Source: an uncultured Clostridia bacterium (GTDB lineage: Bacteria; Bacillota; Clostridia; UBA1381; UMGS1253). From it: a stretch of 64,000 nt of DNA. This document shows positions 26,360-35,400 of this stretch, one piece after another. The stretch is from the NCBI GenBank assembly GCA_934457145.1, contig CAKSHP010000006.1, forward strand, positions 1 through 64,000. Reading direction: 5' to 3'. The notes under the pieces are model-generated. The model was not told the origin of the DNA and did no database searches. It saw only the letters and a program-made list of their open reading frames with translations. The translations under genes were made by a program, and so were the position numbers. The number at the start of each line of letters is the position of its first letter. The first letter of the stretch is position 1.

Positions 26360-26408
26360 CGAACTCATGTTCTATAAAGATTATAACAGAACAAAGGTTT
26401 GCTGTCAA
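26360..26408 (-). promoter_or_regulatory. LexA (SOS) operator and promoter of the LysM gene
   Basis: On the minus strand TTGACA (26408-26403) and TATAAT (26385-26380) are exactly 17 bp apart. CGAACTCATGTTCT (26360-26373) fits the Gram-positive LexA consensus CGAACNNNNGTTCG at all but the last base, and it covers the start point. Confidence 0.85.
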
Positions 26409-26538
26409 TAGAAAATCGAAAATTTATTCGAAAAAAATCAAAAAGTGTCAGAATAAACAAAAACGCGTCCGGATTTAGCGTTCAAAGTGCGAAAAATTAT
26501 ACAAAATAGATAAAAATAAAAAAAACAGGAAAAAAAGC

Positions 26539-26567
26539 TTTACAAACAGATTTATGTTTGTTATAAT
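26539..26567 (+). promoter_or_regulatory. Promoter of the uraA-pyrR operon
   Basis: TTTACA (26539-26544) and TATAAT (26562-26567) with a 17-bp spacer. The transcript would start near 26574 and carry a leader of about 245 nt. Confidence 0.85.
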
Positions 26568-26644
26568 ATTTAAGGTTTAACGATAAAGTTAAACTTGCAA
26601 AAGATAAAATATATTTCGGTTTGGTTTTGTTAATATCTTTAATT

Positions 26645-26736
26645 CGATGCGGAGACGTCGGCAAGGTGTTTAAAAAATTTAAGTCAGACTTTTTATACCC
26701 TTGTTTACCTATGCGCGGACAAGGGTTATTTTTTTG
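26645..26736 (+). promoter_or_regulatory. PyrR-type attenuator in the uraA-pyrR leader
   Basis: A terminator pairs ACCCTTGT (26697-26704) with ACAAGGGT (26719-26726), followed by a T-run. An alternative antiterminator pairs CAAGG (26662-26666) with CCTTG (26699-26703) and GTTTAAAAA (26668-26676) with TTTTTATAC, so the two folds exclude each other. Upstream, GCGGAGACGTCGGCAAGG at 26649-26666 resembles the PyrR-binding loop (GAGAGGCU...GCAAGG type). This is the classical layout by which UMP-bound PyrR forces termination; the encoded PyrR is in the same operon. Confidence 0.8.
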
Positions 26737-26818
26737 CTGAGAATTGCCTTAGCGGGGGAAATTAATAAAATTTCCGAAGTGCGTTTTATCAAAATAAAAT
26801 GTAAGGGGAGTTTTATTT

Positions 26819-28243
26819 ATGAAAAAGGCAATGAGTAACACGGGCATCTATGATGCAAGACAGCTCGGCACTCCGAAGATGTTGGTTCTGGGATTTCAGC
26901 ATATGTTTGCAATGTTCGGCGCAACCGTTCTTGTTCCGCTTTTGACGGGACTTGACATTTCAATCGCACTTTTGATGGCAGGTTTGGGAACGCTTTTGTT
27001 CCATGCTTTAACAAAGTTTAAGGTACCTGCGTTTTTGGGTTCGTCGTTTGCATTTATCGGAGGATATCATGCGGTGGCTCCTTTGGCGGGCAACGGCGCT
27101 ATGACAAACGAACAGCTTTTGCCGTATGCTTGTTTGGGTGTTGCGGCAGCAGGTTTGGTTTATCTTGTTTTGGCTGCGCTTATTAAAGGCGTTGGCGCAA
27201 AGAGGGTTATGAAGTTTTTCCCGCCGGTTGTTACAGGTCCGATCATTATTGCAATCGGTCTCGGTCTTGCAGGCAGCGCAGTTACAAACTGCAAAGCAAA
27301 CTGGCTTGTGGCAATTATTGCTTTGGCACTCGTTATAATATTTAACATTTGGGGCAAAGGCATGGCAAAAATTATTCCTATATTAATAGGTGTTTTGGGT
27401 TCATGCGCTATAGCGGCAGTGCTTGCGCTGGCTTTCGGAAAAACTGTAGTGGTTGACGACGTTTCTTACATTGCTTTGGGCGGAAATGCAAACTTAAGAC
27501 TTTTTGCGGTAAGCGCACTTGATCAGCTTAAAGATGCTGCATGGATAGGATTTCCGATAAAATGGCAGCACACAGTGTTTGGCGGAATAGATTGGTCTGA
27601 TTCGTCGCTTATTATAAGCTCGATTGTTGCGATTGTTCCGATTTCGCTTGCAACAATGATGGAGCACATCGGTGACATTTCGGCTATTTCTTCAACAGTC
27701 GGCAAAAACTATATCGCAGATCCCGGTCTTCACAGAACTCTTATGGGCGACGGTCTGGCAACATCAATGTCAGCGCTTTTCGGCGGACCTGCAAACACAA
27801 CATACGGAGAAAACACAGGCGTTTTAGCGCTTTCGAAGGTATACGATCCGAGAGTTATAAGAATTGCTGCAATTTTAGCTGTTATATTGTCGCTCTCGCC
27901 TAAGTTTGCGGCATTGGTAAACGTTATTCCGACAGCTGTTATAGGCGGTATTTCGTTTGTGTTATACGGAATGATTTCCGCAATCGGCGTTAGAAACGTT
28001 GTTGAAAATCAGGTTGATTTCACAAAGAGCAGAAACCTTATAGTTGCGGCTATAATTTTGGTTAGTGCGCTTGGTCTCGGTGCAGTTGAATTTGTTGTCG
28101 GCAACGTTACAATATCGCTTTCGGCTTTGGCTGTTGCTTCTATTGTAGGTATTGTGCTTAATGCACTCCTTCCGGGCAAAGACTATGAATTTAAAACAGA
28201 CGATCCGAAAGACGCTGAAACCGGTGTGAGTTTTGAAGTTTAA
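26819..28243 (+). CDS. uraA: Uracil permease (NCS2 family)
   Basis: 474 residues with about 12-14 membrane segments. GFQHMFAMFGATVLVPLLTG is the NCS2 start, and the TM10 region reads SALFGGPANTTYGENTGVLA, with the NxT(Y)GENTG pattern of uracil transporters rather than xanthine ones. It imports uracil with cations. RBS AAGGGGAG precedes the ATG. Cotranscription with pyrR and the pyrimidine attenuator support the substrate. Confidence 0.93.
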   Translation: MKKAMSNTGIYDARQLGTPKMLVLGFQHMFAMFGATVLVPLLTGLDISIALLMAGLGTLLFHALTKFKVPAFLGSSFAFIGGYHAVAPLAGNGAMTNEQLLPYACLGVAAAGLVYLVLAALIKGVGAKRVMKFFPPVVTGPIIIAIGLGLAGSAVTNCKANWLVAIIALALVIIFNIWGKGMAKIIPILIGVLGSCAIAAVLALAFGKTVVVDDVSYIALGGNANLRLFAVSALDQLKDAAWIGFPIKWQHTVFGGIDWSDSSLIISSIVAIVPISLATMMEHIGDISAISSTVGKNYIADPGLHRTLMGDGLATSMSALFGGPANTTYGENTGVLALSKVYDPRVIRIAAILAVILSLSPKFAALVNVIPTAVIGGISFVLYGMISAIGVRNVVENQVDFTKSRNLIVAAIILVSALGLGAVEFVVGNVTISLSALAVASIVGIVLNALLPGKDYEFKTDDPKDAETGVSFEV

Positions 28244-28266
28244 TAAAAATTTGCGGAGAAATAAAT

Positions 28267-28803
28267 ATGAAGCTTAAATCTGTGTTGTTTGACGGAAAAG
28301 ATATTGAAAGGGCGCTCGTGAGAGTGGCACATCAAATTCTTGAAAAAAACGAAAATGTTGAAGATATGTGCATTGTCGGAATTAAAACAAGAGGCGTGTA
28401 TATAGCGAGCCGTCTGGCTGAAAATATTAAAAAAATTGAAAATATCAGTGTTCCGTCGGGCAGTTTGGATATAACGCTTTACCGTGACGACCTTTCGAAG
28501 ATAAACGAAAATCCGGTTGTGTCGGCAAGCAGCATACCTTTTGACATTAACGGGAAAAACGTTATCTTGGCAGACGACGTTATATACACGGGGCGTACAG
28601 TGCGCGCGGCTATGGACGCTATAATGAACATGGGCAGACCGTCTAAAATTCAGCTGGCTGTTCTGGTTGACCGTGGTCACCGCGAGCTGCCGATAAGAGC
28701 GGATTTTGTCGGGAAAAATGTTCCGACATCGAAAAGCGAAATCATAAAGGTTAATCTTTCGGAAAGCGATCAGAAAGACAGCATAGAAATTTACTGCATA
28801 TAA
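28267..28803 (+). CDS. pyrR: Bifunctional pyr operon regulator / uracil phosphoribosyltransferase PyrR
   Basis: 178 residues. The PRPP-binding motif VILADDVIYTGRTVRAA is at about residues 98-114. VGIKTRGVYIASRLAENI, SLDITLYRDDLS and AVLVDRGHRELPIRADFVGKN are typical PyrR blocks. It binds pyr leader RNA when UMP is high and also converts uracil and PRPP to UMP. It is the second gene of the operon it probably regulates. Confidence 0.95.
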   Translation: MKLKSVLFDGKDIERALVRVAHQILEKNENVEDMCIVGIKTRGVYIASRLAENIKKIENISVPSGSLDITLYRDDLSKINENPVVSASSIPFDINGKNVILADDVIYTGRTVRAAMDAIMNMGRPSKIQLAVLVDRGHRELPIRADFVGKNVPTSKSEIIKVNLSESDQKDSIEIYCI

Positions 28804-28809
28804 ATAAAA

Positions 28810-28856
28810 AATAAGTCCGAATGAGTTTTTAAAGGCTCATTCGGACTTATTTTTTT
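28810..28856. terminator. Bidirectional terminator after pyrR and the AraC gene
   Basis: AATAAGTCCGAATGAG and CTCATTCGGACTTATT form a 16-bp perfect stem with a 10-nt loop; a T-run follows on the plus strand and the complementary A-run serves the minus strand. Confidence 0.93.
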
Positions 28857-29679
28857 AAGTGTTTGAATTTCTGTAGGAAAGAGGGGTTTTTGAGGTTGAT
28901 TTTTTAAACATGCCAATAAAGTGGCTCTGTGATGAAAAACCAAGCTCCGTGGCAATTGCCAGAATGCTTTTGTCGGTGTTTTTTAAAAGGTATTTTGCTT
29001 TTGAAATTTTAATTGAATTTATATATTCGTGCGGAGTGCAGCCGTAAATCTTTTGCATAAGCTTGCAAAGGTGCGCCCGAGAATAGTTTGAAAGCTTGGC
29101 AAGCGTGTCAACTCCGCCGCATAGGTATTCGCTGTAGTGCATTTTCTGCATTGCAAGCGCAAGCGCGGCGTTGTAGTTTTCATGAGTCTGAAGTCTTGCC
29201 GCATCGTTTGTGATAATTAAAAGCTTTAAAATTATGTTCATGATATGAAGCGAGCGGGTTGATAAGTTAATTCCCTGAACGGCGTCAAACTCTTCGGAGA
29301 TTTCAGTAAGCTGAGTATCGGTAAGCTCGAAAATCGATATATCGTCGGTATCATTTGTTTTTGAAAATGCGCAAAAATCAAACAGCGATGAAAAATTTTC
29401 CGCGCTTGCTGCAATCGTGAACAAACCGGGAAGCGAGTCTGAAAACGGAGAGATGCGATGCGCAATACCGGGTTTGATTAATACAAATTCGCCCCTTTTC
29501 ATAATAAAATCCCTGCCGTTTATATTATGAATGATTTTGCCGCTGTATACAATTGCAAACTCAAAAAAATCATGCGTGTGATTAACGTCCCACGGTCGGC
29601 GCTGTTTGTTTGACTGAAACAGATAACCGGTGTTTTCAAGCGATGATGCGTTATTTAATGTTACCATAAGAAACTGCAC
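28855..29679 (-). CDS. AraC-family transcriptional regulator
   Basis: 274 residues. A cupin-like ligand-binding domain spans about 20-150 (HTHDFFEFAIVYSGKIIHNI). Two helix-turn-helix motifs lie at about 175-270: LAKLSNYSRAHLCKLMQKIYG with YINSIKISKAKYLL, then ILAIATELGFSSQSHFIGMFKK. It most likely senses a sugar and activates the divergent genes at 29859-32379. RBS AGAGGTG precedes the ATG at 29679. Confidence 0.93.
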   Translation of the reverse strand: MQFLMVTLNNASSLENTGYLFQSNKQRRPWDVNHTHDFFEFAIVYSGKIIHNINGRDFIMKRGEFVLIKPGIAHRISPFSDSLPGLFTIAASAENFSSLFDFCAFSKTNDTDDISIFELTDTQLTEISEEFDAVQGINLSTRSLHIMNIILKLLIITNDAARLQTHENYNAALALAMQKMHYSEYLCGGVDTLAKLSNYSRAHLCKLMQKIYGCTPHEYINSIKISKAKYLLKNTDKSILAIATELGFSSQSHFIGMFKKSTSKTPLSYRNSNT

Positions 29680-29858
29680 CTCTTTTCAAAAAATATTTTA
29701 TCATATGTTAAAACAAATGTAAACACAAAAAAGCAAATGCGACAAAATCGATATTTCGGCGATATAAAATCGACACTTTTAAACATATTATTGATATACA
29801 TAAGAGATGCAAAATAGTATAATAAAAGCACGGCAGATGATAAAAGGGGGAAACAAAA

Positions 29859-30719
29859 ATGGAATATTTAATGCTGGCGGTAACGATAATGTTTGCTTCG
29901 GCAAATAATATTGTTTTGCGCGCGCATAAAGGCAAGGAAAAACAGTCGGACTCGTTTATGTTTAACTGCATAGTTTCGGCTGTGTGGATAGTGGTGCTGA
30001 TCGGTATAAGAAATTTGAAAATTAACATCAACGCCGGTGCAGTTGTTTATGCTTTGCTCTACGGCGTGATACAGGGGTTGTTTTTGTTTTTCAAAATGCA
30101 GGCTATGACTAACGGCCCCGTAGCGGTTACAACGCTTATAGGAAACTGCTCGCTTTTGGTTTCAACGGCGCTCGGCGTTTTGATATGGCACGAAAAAGTC
30201 GGCATATGGCAGGCAGTGGGCGTGATAATTTTGATATGCGCAATGTTTTTATGTATGTCGGGAGGCAAAAAAGGCGAGAAGGCAAGCCTTAAATGGAAAC
30301 TTTACTGCGTGGGATTTTTTGTGTCGGCAGGTTTGGTCGGCATAGTGTTTAAAGCTTTTTCAAAGTCGGGTTGTGCGGACGCGTCCGATATGATGATCAC
30401 AGCGGCAATTGTTATGACAATTTTTTGCTTTATTGTATCAAAAATTTTTGCGGCAAAAGAAGGCGCGGACGGGCTTAATAAAACCGATCTTTGCGCAGCA
30501 GCTGCATGCGGAATTTTAAGCTGCGTTTATAACAGAATAAATATATATTTAACCGGTGCTTTAGACTCTGTGATATTTTTTCCGGTGTTTAACGGCGGGG
30601 TTATACTGTTAGCGTCGCTTCTGGCATTTTTGATTTTTAAAGAAAAGCTTTCATCAAAAAGAAAAATCGGCATAGCGGTCGGCATTATTGCAATTTGTAT
30701 AATAGGAATTTTAAAATAA
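29859..30719 (+). CDS. DMT-superfamily (EamA-like) transporter
   Basis: 286 residues with about ten membrane helices in two five-helix halves. The last residues AVGIIAICIIGILK are the final helix. The family moves small metabolites or sugars across the membrane. It is divergent from an AraC regulator and 37 bp upstream of a six-hairpin glycosidase gene, so it may export or import a sugar released by that enzyme. RBS AAAGGGGG. A TATAAT box lies at 29818-29823. Confidence 0.82.
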   Translation: MEYLMLAVTIMFASANNIVLRAHKGKEKQSDSFMFNCIVSAVWIVVLIGIRNLKININAGAVVYALLYGVIQGLFLFFKMQAMTNGPVAVTTLIGNCSLLVSTALGVLIWHEKVGIWQAVGVIILICAMFLCMSGGKKGEKASLKWKLYCVGFFVSAGLVGIVFKAFSKSGCADASDMMITAAIVMTIFCFIVSKIFAAKEGADGLNKTDLCAAAACGILSCVYNRINIYLTGALDSVIFFPVFNGGVILLASLLAFLIFKEKLSSKRKIGIAVGIIAICIIGILK

Positions 30720-30756
30720 TATTCAGCTCTTTTGAGCAAGGAAAGGAAGATTATAA

Positions 30757-32379
30757 ATGATAGAATTTGAACACAAGCTTCCGTCGATGAATATTGACGG
30801 AAAACACAACGGAACCTATAACAACAGGGAGCTGGGATTTCCGTCCGTTTTAACAACAACGGATCCGAAACTCGGTGTGTTTATGCACATGCTGCGCAGC
30901 AATATTTATGAAGACCGCGCAATCGTGTTTATAGACGGACAGTTTTTTATGTGCAACAAAAACTGGATTCGGGATCATGTACATGTTATGAAAGCAATGC
31001 GCCACTGGGAATATGATCTGGAAGGTTTTTTGAATTTTATTATAGACACTCAGCGCGAGGACGGACAGTTTTACGAGCTTATAAAACAGTATGACGATTA
31101 TCACTGGAAAATGGTTAACGAAGATTGCAGGGTTATGTATCCGGACGATAATTTAACGCTTGTGCGCCTTGAGCTTGAGGCAGATGTTGAATATCTTGTG
31201 GTTGAAGGCAGCGTGTATTTATATAAAATCACAGGCGACGACGAATGGCTTAAAAAAGTTCTGCCAAAGCTTGAAAAAAGCATTGATTATATGACGTCCG
31301 ACGAAAAAAGATGGGACAAAGAGCACGGCCTTGTTAAAAGACCTTTCACGATTGACACATGGGATTTTACATATGACACAGACTCTCATAACAGAAAAAT
31401 TGAAGAAAACACGCCTATGTCTATAATGCACGGCGACAACTCGGGCGTGTATCAGGCGATGAATCAGCTTGCGTGGTTTAACCGCCGTCTGGGAAATGAA
31501 GAAAAGGCAAAAAGCTGGGAGGCACGCGCCGAAAAAATCCGTGAAAACATGTTTAAGTATTTGTGGAACGGCAGCTTCTTTATTCATCAGCTGCACTTAA
31601 ACCACAAGGGCGCCGACGATTTAGAGCAAAAACGTCTTTCGCTTTCAAATACGTATGACATGAACAGAGGCGTTACAGATTTGGCGCAGTCAAGAAAAAT
31701 TATAGAAGAATATATGAGAAGAAGAGAAACAACTTCATATTTTGCGGAGTGGTTTAGTATTGATCCGCCGTATGACACATTTATTTATCATAAGGCGGGA
31801 AAATATGTAAACGGAGCAATATCCCCGTTCACGGCGGGCGAGCTTGCAAAAGCCGCGTTTAACAACGGTTATGAAGAATACGGCTGGGATATTGTTCAAA
31901 GATTTATGAAGCTTGCCGAACGCGATAACACGGTTTACTTTTTATACTATACCGACTCAAGACCGCAGCCGGAGCTTGGTCCGAGCGCATGGGGAGCGGC
32001 TGCAATCATAAGCGCTATAGACGAAGGTTTGGCAGGAATTAATGATATGGGCGTAAGATATGATAATATATATTTTGCCCCGAGATTTCCTGTTACCTAT
32101 TATACAGAGCTTCGTTATATAACGGGTTATGAAAAGACCAAAACCGTGGTAGACGTAAGATATATATTAAAAGACGGCGGCATGCGCTATGATATTTATT
32201 CTCCGGCAAACGCCCTTACGGCACATATCCTGCTGCCTCGTGATAAAAAATGCAGCGAGGTTTTTGCCGGCGGCAAAAAGATTGAGTTTAAAACAAGCGT
32301 TGTCGGAAATTCAAACTACGTTGATTTTGAGATAAATGACAACAAAGGCGAAAAAATCAGCATTGAAATTTTGTTTTAA
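30757..32379 (+). CDS. Putative six-hairpin (alpha/alpha)6 glycosidase
   Basis: 540 residues, no signal peptide, hence cytosolic. The motif series NWIRDHVHVMKAMRHWEYDL, DTQREDGQFYEL, DTWDFTYDTDSH, IMHGDNSGVYQAMNQLAWF and ELGPSAWGAAAIISAIDEG is typical of (alpha/alpha)6 toroid enzymes of the GH63/GH37/GH78 type. Acidic candidates for catalysis are in RDH and DTWD. The exact family cannot be fixed by eye. It is co-directional with the DMT transporter and 84 bp upstream of the large heparinase-like gene. Confidence 0.7.
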   Translation: MIEFEHKLPSMNIDGKHNGTYNNRELGFPSVLTTTDPKLGVFMHMLRSNIYEDRAIVFIDGQFFMCNKNWIRDHVHVMKAMRHWEYDLEGFLNFIIDTQREDGQFYELIKQYDDYHWKMVNEDCRVMYPDDNLTLVRLELEADVEYLVVEGSVYLYKITGDDEWLKKVLPKLEKSIDYMTSDEKRWDKEHGLVKRPFTIDTWDFTYDTDSHNRKIEENTPMSIMHGDNSGVYQAMNQLAWFNRRLGNEEKAKSWEARAEKIRENMFKYLWNGSFFIHQLHLNHKGADDLEQKRLSLSNTYDMNRGVTDLAQSRKIIEEYMRRRETTSYFAEWFSIDPPYDTFIYHKAGKYVNGAISPFTAGELAKAAFNNGYEEYGWDIVQRFMKLAERDNTVYFLYYTDSRPQPELGPSAWGAAAIISAIDEGLAGINDMGVRYDNIYFAPRFPVTYYTELRYITGYEKTKTVVDVRYILKDGGMRYDIYSPANALTAHILLPRDKKCSEVFAGGKKIEFKTSVVGNSNYVDFEINDNKGEKISIEILF

Positions 32380-32463
32380 AAGTTGAAAATTAAAAAAATA
32401 TATGATAAAATGTTTGATGAAAGTCATCAAACATTTTGTCGTATAAAAAAAGGAGATGTCGGT

Positions 32464-35400
32464 GTGAAAAAAATAGTTTCTTTTATTTTGGCTATATCCG
32501 TTTTGTGTACAGGATTTTATGCGTCTGCGGAAGATGCGCAAAAATACGGAAAAAAAATATTTTACAACAGAACTTATCAGGGCGGAAATCCTTTTGAAAA
32601 TATAACGGTTGCATCAAAATCAAATAATATAGTCTGCAAAGAGGAAAGCGGCGGAAATAAATATATTTTGCTTGAAGCAAATGAAAATCCGACGGAGGAT
32701 TGCTATTTGCAATATGCGTTTAAAGAGCAGGTTTCAGATGAAACGGTGTTTGAGATAAGCGTTAAAGGAACGGACAACATGGGAAAATTTAATTTGCGTT
32801 TATCAGACAGCACAGATAAACGAATCTATCTTATGAATATAGATTCTTCGGGCAGCGTGCGTTTTGAGGGAGGAGAAAGCGCCTCGCTAAAAAAAGACAA
32901 ATGGACAAAATTTGCATTTGCGGTTAATTTTGAAAAACACACAATGCAGATTTATATAGATTCAAAGAAAAAAGGCAAGGTTGTTAATTTGGATCAGACA
33001 TTTACAAAACCGAGCCGGATTTTAACATATATGGCGACGGATTCGGCAGCGAAAAGCACGGTTTCGATAGATGATTTTAAAATTTATGAAGCGTCGGAGC
33101 CGACGGATATCGGCGTTTCTCAGCAGGATGAAACAGTGATTGTTCCCGTTTACAAAGCTGATGGCGATTGCACAAACGAAATTTATTATAACCGCAGCTA
33201 TTCTGAGGAGGGCATGGATCCTTTTGCGGGCGTGAGCGTTTCTAAAAAGAAACAGCAAATTGCCATATGCCAAAAGGATGAAAATTCATATATCGGCGTT
33301 GATTTAATTGAAAACGGCGACTGCTTTTTAAAATGGAATATTGCAGACGGGGCAGACAGATTTATAACTGTCAGCGCTGATTTTTATATCACGAAGCTCG
33401 GCGCAAAAATACGTCCGTTTCAGTCCTTTTGCGAAATCCGCCCGGACGGAAGCGTGGTTTATCTGCCGTGGTCGGCAAAGGTCGGAAAAATAAAGGAAAA
33501 CGAATGGTTTAACATTGCGTTTTCGTTTGACCGCAAAAACGGAGCATGCGATATGTATTTAAACGGCGAGCGCGTGGCAGAAGCTTTGGCATACAGCGGA
33601 GATTTAAATTCTTTCACTTCGTATTTTGCAGACAAAACAGCGGATAATCAGAGCATTTATATTGATAACTACAAAATCTATGCAGGAAAGCAAATAAGAG
33701 AAATTAAAGAAGGCGAACTGCCCGAAAAGAAATCAGTTATAAAACAGGACAATTCCGATGCAGAAGAAATTATTAAAAAAGCAGGCGGAAATGTTGTTAT
33801 GCTAAATGTGTATTCTTCTGCAATATATTACGGCGGAGAAAAAAGAAAGATAGACGTCGGAGCGTATATAAAAGACAACAGAACTCTTGTGCCTGTGCGC
33901 GCGGTATCGGAGGCGTTCGGGCTTGATGTTGACTATAATGCGGAAAACAAGTGTGTAACTATTGACGGCAAGGCGAAAATTGTTCTCGGAAGCACGGAAA
34001 TGACGCTTTTAGACGGAAGTAAGTACACTTTAGATGTCGGAGCGGAACTTGAAAATAACCGCACTATGCTGCCGCTTCGTGCGCTTTGCGAGAAGATTTT
34101 ATTAAAAGAAGTGGCATGGGATTCAAGAGGGCTTATCATTATAAGCGACAAGGCAGCTGAGCTTTCGCAAAAAGAACTTGCCGAGCTGAACAGCTTTATG
34201 CTCTATGAGCGTCCGGATGCGCAAAGCTTAAAGGATAAAATAATAAACACAAATCATCCGAGAGTTGCGGCAACAAAAGAGGATTTTGATGCTATAAGAG
34301 CTTCATACGCTTCAAATAATCACTATATAAAAAAATGGGGCGATGAGGTTATAAAAAATGCCGATAATGTTTTAAAAACGGCTAATCCCGAATATAAAAC
34401 GGGCGGACTTTTAGACCTCAGCGCAGCGGTTGCCGACAGGCTTGAAAACCTCGGTATGGCATATCAGATAACAAATGACAAAAAGTATGCCCAAAAGGCA
34501 TATGAAATAATAAAGGCGGTAGGCGATTTTCCGGACTGGAACCCGGCGCACTTTTTAGATGTCGGCGAAATGTCGATGGGTGTGGCAGTCGGATATGACT
34601 GGTGCTATGATGCGTTTACAAGTGAGCAGCAAAGCGAAATCGAAAAAATTATATACAAACAGTGCCTTTCTCTTTATGAGGCAGCATATTATAATCAAAT
34701 AACATACACAAGCTTTATAAAAACTTATACAAACTGGAACTCATGGTGTAACGGGCCGGCGATAATGTGTGCGGCGGCTGTGTTTGACAAGTATCCGGAT
34801 TTGTGTGCGGATTTGATTTCAAAAATACTTCGTTCGCAGGAAATAATGCTTAATGAGTATTACCCCGACGGCGCGTGGATGGAAGGAACCGGATACTGGA
34901 ACATTGCGCTGTTTCCGATTGCAATATATTCAGACACTCTGAAAAACACATTCGGAACAGACTTTAATGTATCAAAAACTCCGGGCATGGACAAAAGTGC
35001 ATATTTTTCATTTGCAGTTCAGGGCCCGTGCGGAACAAACGACTTTCACGATTCGGATATGGCAAAACAAAACTGCCCGGTTTTGTTTTGGTGTGCCAAA
35101 GAATACGGCGACAGCCGTATAACGAAAATGCATCTTGCCCAGATGGACAAATATATGCAAAGCGGAAATGCATATTCGATGCTGTGGTATGACAAGAAAA
35201 CCGACGCTGAGTTTGCAAATCTGGATAAAGATATGTATATAAAAGGCGGAGAGGTGGTTTCTCTTCGAAGCTCATGGGAAAATGATAACGGCGCGTTTGT
35301 TTCGTATCATGCGGGAGTTTCCGATATTAACCACGGTCAGCTGGATACAGGAACATATGTTATAGATATGCTCGGTGAGAGATTCGCTATGGATCTCGGC

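Noticed and set aside
26574..26696. Purine riboswitch in front of the permease
   Set aside because: The conserved purine-aptamer loops are absent; the pairings and the pyrR gene fit PyrR attenuation.
29019..29465. Alternative frames opposite or within the AraC gene
   Set aside because: They overlap clear AraC coding sequence in another frame and show no family pattern.
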